From JAVJSU01 sp040219275 (lineage in GTDB: Bacteria; Chloroflexota; Anaerolineae; Aggregatilineales; Phototrophicaceae): DNA of 64,000 nucleotides. The stretch covers positions 287,719-351,718 of the forward strand of contig JAVJSU010000061.1 of the NCBI GenBank assembly GCA_040219275.1, in the 5' to 3' direction. The translations under genes were made by a program, and so were the position numbers. Of this stretch, positions 60,502 through 64,000 are shown one piece after another. Under the pieces are notes generated by a model, which was not told the DNA's origin, ran no database searches, and saw only the letters and a program-made list of their open reading frames with translations. Every line of letters begins with the position of its first letter. Within the stretch, counting starts at the first letter, position 1.

Positions 60502-60772
60502 GATCTATCCTCGCATAACGATCAAGTGATTTCCACTTATAATCCTAGCATAATTCTTCGATTCGCATGGTTGAGGCATCTATGAAAATTATTGATTGGT
60601 TATGTCGTCGAGGGATCGCGTTAAACCGTCAGAATTAACGTCATTTATACACAAAACCGCTATAAATGGTTCAATATGCCCAACTCATGCGGTAAGATTG
60701 CACCTACATCAGGCATACAAAGGCAGTTATGCGCCTCTTTAACCTTCATTAGTATGAATAGGTTGTATTGGA
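60502..60772. other. Spacer between divergent sensor kinase and sppA
   Basis: This stretch of about 270 bases has only a possible 18-codon leader-like ORF (60581-60637; MKIIDWLCRRG...) preceded by GAGG. I would not call it a gene without transcript data. The promoter for sppA is not clear. Confidence 0.35.
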
Positions 60773-62509
60773 ATGATAAAACAAACCCTTAAGGTAGTGA
60801 GCAAAACAAACTTCCTGGAAATTCTCGAAAGTGGCTGGTTTGCATTTACGAATTGGCGCAGGGCGAAAGAAACAGACCTTGATTATGTGTCCTTTACACT
60901 CGGCGGAACACTCCCCACATTAGATGAAAATCGCCATTGGCTATTGTCACGTATACAGGGCGATCCACCCCTCAGCTTAAGCCAGATTGACCGCATTTTT
61001 CGCCAGATCGCCGATGATCCGCGTCCAAAAGGCGTGATTCTGCATTTTCGTAATCTAGCCATGCCCTTAGCAGATTTGCAAACGCTCAGAAATAGCATCC
61101 TTCATTTACGCGAACGGGGCAAAAAGGTCATCTGCTACAGTTCGAGCTACACGACAGGAGAATATTATCTTGCCGGTGCCGCAGATCAGATTATCTTGCA
61201 ACCCGGTGGCGTTTTGCTGACAATTGGTTTACAGCAGCAAACCGCGTTCCTTAAAGATGCGCTGGATAGTGTTGGCGTGAAGTTTGAGGTCGTAGCAATT
61301 TCGCCGTATAAGGGTGCTGGCGATTCTGTTTCACGGAATGAGATTTCCCCCGAAGGACAGGAGCAGATGGAATGGCTTCTGGACTCGCGTTATGACATGC
61401 TGGTGCAAGGAATCGCTGAAGGACGCAACATTGACGAGCAAGCTGTCCGTGATTTTGTAGATGGTGCGCCCTATGTCGATAGTGTGGCGATGGAACAGGG
61501 CTTTGTTGATGCCATTGGCAACGAAGAAGACCTGCTGGACATACTCAAAATTGAGCACATCGTCCCGCAGAAAAAAGCCGATTCGATGCTCCTCCTGCAA
61601 AAGTATAAAAATACGGATAAGGTCGTTAGCCTGCTGAAAATTACGGGGATGATCGTCGATGGCAATAGTGCCAGTCCGCCGGTTGATGTACCCGTTCCGC
61701 TGGTAGGTGGTGAACGCACAGGTGACGCGACTTTCGTCCAGCAGGTGCGCCAATTGATGAAAGATGAGAAGACTGGCGCAGTTGTGCTCTATATTGATAG
61801 TCCGGGCGGTTCGGCGACAGCATCCGAGGCGATGACTTCCGCACTAAATGCGCTGGCAAAGAAATTCCCGATTGTGGTTTACATGAACGGAGTCGCCGCG
61901 TCAGGTGGGTATTATGCCGCAACCGCCGCCCAGTGGATCGTCGCACAACCGGGGACGATTACCGGCTCAATCGGTGTGCTCTCTGTTAAGCCAGTGACGA
62001 GCGGTATTTTTGAGAAATTGCGCGTCAATCGCTTTGGTTTTCAGCGGGGTACGAACGCCACTCTATTTGATCCATCCACGCCATACAGTGAAGTACAGCG
62101 CCAATTGATGCGCCAGATCATCACCAACAGCTACGATCAATTTGTCGGACGAGTCGCCGAGGCACGCAACATGACCGCCGAACAGGTCGATGCGGTGGGC
62201 GGTGGGCGTGTCTGGACGGGACTACAGGCGAAAGAAAACGGACTGGTCGATCAACTTGGTGGCTTAAGGGATGCGCTCATCAAGGCGCGTGAATTGGGGA
62301 ATCTGCCTGAAGGAACACCCCTTGTGCCTTTTACCAGTAATGAGAAAACACCGTTAGCGCCCAGTGCGTTGAAAGAGAGTGCGCTGAATTTTATCCTCAG
62401 GGTATTCCATCCGTTTGCGGGGTTAATGTATATGTATGATGGGGTACAAACGATGAGCGTGAAGCCTCAATTGCTATCGTCTTATCATATTGATGGGACT
62501 ATTCGATAA
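60773..62509 (+). CDS. sppA: Signal peptide peptidase SppA, 67-kDa type
   Basis: The 578 residues have two tandem S49 domains, as in long SppA proteins. The N-terminal half carries the general-base lysine candidate in VVAISPYKGAGDSVSR, the C-terminal half the nucleophile serine in MNGVAASGGYYAAT, with LYIDSPGGSATASEAM and GTITGSIGVL around it. Long SppA degrades cleaved signal peptides within the membrane. A clear N-terminal membrane helix is not obvious, so a peripheral or soluble form is possible. Confidence 0.9.
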   Translation: MIKQTLKVVSKTNFLEILESGWFAFTNWRRAKETDLDYVSFTLGGTLPTLDENRHWLLSRIQGDPPLSLSQIDRIFRQIADDPRPKGVILHFRNLAMPLADLQTLRNSILHLRERGKKVICYSSSYTTGEYYLAGAADQIILQPGGVLLTIGLQQQTAFLKDALDSVGVKFEVVAISPYKGAGDSVSRNEISPEGQEQMEWLLDSRYDMLVQGIAEGRNIDEQAVRDFVDGAPYVDSVAMEQGFVDAIGNEEDLLDILKIEHIVPQKKADSMLLLQKYKNTDKVVSLLKITGMIVDGNSASPPVDVPVPLVGGERTGDATFVQQVRQLMKDEKTGAVVLYIDSPGGSATASEAMTSALNALAKKFPIVVYMNGVAASGGYYAATAAQWIVAQPGTITGSIGVLSVKPVTSGIFEKLRVNRFGFQRGTNATLFDPSTPYSEVQRQLMRQIITNSYDQFVGRVAEARNMTAEQVDAVGGGRVWTGLQAKENGLVDQLGGLRDALIKARELGNLPEGTPLVPFTSNEKTPLAPSALKESALNFILRVFHPFAGLMYMYDGVQTMSVKPQLLSSYHIDGTIR

Positions 62510-62700
62510 GGTTTTCCAGAGCTTTAGCCCATCTGATGATGAAATCTTATACTATAAAAGCTGTAGCAATCCCGGCACAACGATCTAAAGTTGGGGGAAT
62601 TATTATCCGGGATTGTCTAAATCATCTGGCGAAGTGGCTAATTTCAGGTAAACTTAGAGGCATGAATTGATGGCTAATCTATCCACCGGAGACGTTTTAT

Positions 62701-63111
62701 ATGGCAACTGACTCACGTAAGTGGTTTTATTCCACGCCAGAACCGCGCCCTTACTATATCGAAGAGCGCATCAACCATACACTCTGGAAGAATCGTCTTC
62801 AGGGGTTGTATATGAATTGCACACAGGCGACTTCCCCAATCAAGATGGAAGGCAACTGGAACGGAATGCCCGTACGCTTTGAATGGGTACCGGGGACGTA
62901 TTTTGTCCTTCGTACCGGCGAAAAGCGTAAGGAACTGATCGGCGTGTTGCGTCAGATGCTCTTTAACTTGAAGCCGATGATGGAATATGAAGACCCCGAA
63001 GGCATGTACGTCGTTGAGTGGCACACAGACGGTGGCGCGGAACGCTGGGCGCAGATTCAGGGTAATCCACAATATCAGGGATTACGCCGAATCGGTAAGC
63101 CACAGAGCTAA
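62701..63111 (+). CDS. Uncharacterised protein, 136 residues
   Basis: The protein is unrecognised. It is soluble and rich in Trp, Tyr and Met, with segments such as KWFYSTPEPRPYYIEERINH, GNWNGMPVRFEWVPGTYFVL and MYVVEWHTDGGAERWAQIQG. No signal peptide or helix repeat is present. GGAG lies about nine bases before the ATG and a strong terminator follows, so it looks like a real single-gene unit. Confidence 0.6.
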   Translation: MATDSRKWFYSTPEPRPYYIEERINHTLWKNRLQGLYMNCTQATSPIKMEGNWNGMPVRFEWVPGTYFVLRTGEKRKELIGVLRQMLFNLKPMMEYEDPEGMYVVEWHTDGGAERWAQIQGNPQYQGLRRIGKPQS

Positions 63112-63136
63112 TCATCGCATTACATAATCTATGATG

Positions 63137-63170
63137 AGGGCGACTTTCTGGCAGAGAGTCGCCCTTTTTT
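63137..63170 (+). terminator. Strong intrinsic terminator, GGGCGA stem
   Basis: AGGGCGACT and AGTCGCCCT pair perfectly, with inner TCT/AGA, followed by six T. Confidence 0.9.
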
Positions 63171-63226
63171 GCGCCATTAGAAACAATCACAGAAGGTGTT
63201 AGGCTGTTGAAGGCGCGAATTTGCAT

Positions 63227-63880
63227 TTAGGCTTCACTGTCATCGGGATCAAAAAGGTCTTCAAGGGTTGTGCGTGAATTAATCTCTTTCGGTGGTTGCT
63301 TCTTTAGATGGGCAAAATAGCGCCGCCGAATCCATGTGCCGAAGGCATAAACGCTCAGGATTGCCAAGATAATGGAAAATTCCCATGCAAATCGAAACTG
63401 TGGGATCGTTCCATTCAGCCAGAAAAGGTATGGTAATAAATACCGACAGGATGCGAACAGAGAAAATCCAGCCACAATCGCAAAAATACGCCGAGTATCG
63501 TGACGTTCATGCAAGCAATCGTAGTAGTGGTTTGCGATTTGAAATAGGCTAAACCAAGACACAAACGCCAGAGGCACGATCAGTAGACCAGTGAAGCTCA
63601 AAAATGAATTAGGCGCATTTGTAAAATAGTTGGCAATTACCCAACCACCCCAGTAAAACAATCCAAAGATATATAGTCGCCAATCTGTAAAGGGGCGATA
63701 AGGTGCGCTGATAGATGCAACACCCACTAAAAACAACACAAATGCAACCCAAAGTTTATCGCGTAATAACGCTATGCGACTACCAAAATCAGCAAATACG
63801 TCTTGTTGATAGCGATACTCCCCGACAGCGACCCACTGCCAATTTCCTAAATTCTCACGTACTAGTGGGTCAGTTGGCAT
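63227..63880 (-). CDS. Polytopic membrane protein (uncharacterised)
   Basis: From ATG 63880 there are 217 residues; a GTG at 63898 would add six. Five or six hydrophobic helices are visible, for example LWVAFVLFLVGVASI, LYIFGLFYWGGWVIANYF and LLIVPLAFVSWFSLFQI. An acidic C-terminal tail (DLFDPDDSEA) follows. A central motif ANHYYDCLHERHDTRR could be a functional loop. The family is not recognised. Confidence 0.6.
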   Translation of the reverse strand: MPTDPLVRENLGNWQWVAVGEYRYQQDVFADFGSRIALLRDKLWVAFVLFLVGVASISAPYRPFTDWRLYIFGLFYWGGWVIANYFTNAPNSFLSFTGLLIVPLAFVSWFSLFQIANHYYDCLHERHDTRRIFAIVAGFSLFASCRYLLPYLFWLNGTIPQFRFAWEFSIILAILSVYAFGTWIRRRYFAHLKKQPPKEINSRTTLEDLFDPDDSEA

Positions 63881-63952
63881 AGGGATATGGATAAACACGG
63901 ATCAGGTGTAAACTGTAAAGCAAACTTGCCATGAAGTGAAAAGTGATTTGCC

Positions 63953-64000
63953 ATGACGCGCCGCCGTAAAGACCCGCTACGTGATCTGACAAGAGAGGAA
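63953..64000 (+). CDS. Start of a further gene, perhaps a recombinase or transposase-like protein (partial)
   Basis: Only 16 codons are present (MTRRRKDPLRDLTREE...). Basic starts of this kind with DPLR-x-LT-x-EE resemble helix-turn-helix/recombinase-type proteins common in Chloroflexota, but so little sequence cannot confirm it. A direct repeat TTGCCATGA occurs at 63927 and 63950, the second overlapping the start. Confidence 0.3.
   Translation, partial: MTRRRKDPLRDLTREE

Noticed and set aside
60581..60637. 18-codon ORF before sppA
   Set aside because: It is short and could arise by chance; no attenuator-like hairpins follow, so it is mentioned only as part of the spacer.

Overview
The window looks like a piece of the chromosome of an uncultivated Chloroflexota bacterium, most likely of the class Anaerolineae. 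This is inferred from gene content and style, not from a marker gene. The signs are many secreted or membrane-anchored proteins with Thr/Pro-rich linkers, repeated secreted domains resembling DUF7282, GT39 membrane glycosyltransferases with a C-terminal beta-sandwich, multi-PAS/GAF histidine kinases, MalF/MalG-type sugar transporters and ECF sigma/anti-sigma pairs. Base composition is moderate. No prophage, CRISPR array, complete insertion sequence or rRNA operon is visible. One tRNA gene (Leu, UAA) is present.

Layout. 1-6.2 kb: signalling genes (end of a nucleotide-binding-fold protein, a GAF-PAS histidine kinase, an FHA-FHA-TIR protein, a receiver with a decayed GGDEF domain) and gatC. 6.4-9.1 kb: a TrpC-like protein lacking the usual catalytic residues, a LysM protein and an esterase lipoprotein. 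9.2-13.2 kb: three tandem membrane-anchored TPR paralogues. 13.3-16.1 kb: a small frameshifted membrane gene, a lone receiver and two tandem Tat-exported ferritin-like proteins. 16.2-23.8 kb: a bifunctional penicillin-binding protein, a HEAT-repeat membrane protein, a uracil-DNA-glycosylase-like protein, and a glycosyltransferase/sugar-epimerase pair. 23.9-31.1 kb: a glycosidase-like protein overlapping a GT39 transferase, an SDR epimerase, a secreted protein and a double thioredoxin. 31.1-36.3 kb: an ECF sigma/anti-sigma operon divergent from two large secreted repeat proteins. 36.5-45.1 kb: small enzymes, a cysteine-free ribosomal protein L28 beside a COG0523 metallochaperone, a MerR/aldo-keto reductase pair (the reductase broken by two frameshifts) and an AraC/VOC pair. 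45.2-47.7 kb: a thiolase and a VLRF1/baeRF-like protein. 47.7-54.3 kb: a six-gene catabolic operon (amidohydrolase, sugar-type ABC transporter, ArgH-family lyase, PIG-L deacetylase) behind a good sigma-70-like promoter. 54.6-64 kb: an HNH protein, tRNA-Leu, an SH3 lipoprotein, a 1400-residue sensor kinase, SppA, two uncharacterised genes and the start of a further gene.

Most worth a second look: short GGGCGA...TCGCCC palindromes that occur in frame inside the GT39 gene and recur as transcription terminators elsewhere; the catabolic operon, whose lyase departs from the ArgH signature; the TrpC-like protein with its active site replaced; the L28/COG0523 neighbourhood; and three frameshifts that are each repaired by adding one base to a short homopolymer, which points to assembly error as much as to gene decay. 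I see no clear, wholly new multi-gene defence system.
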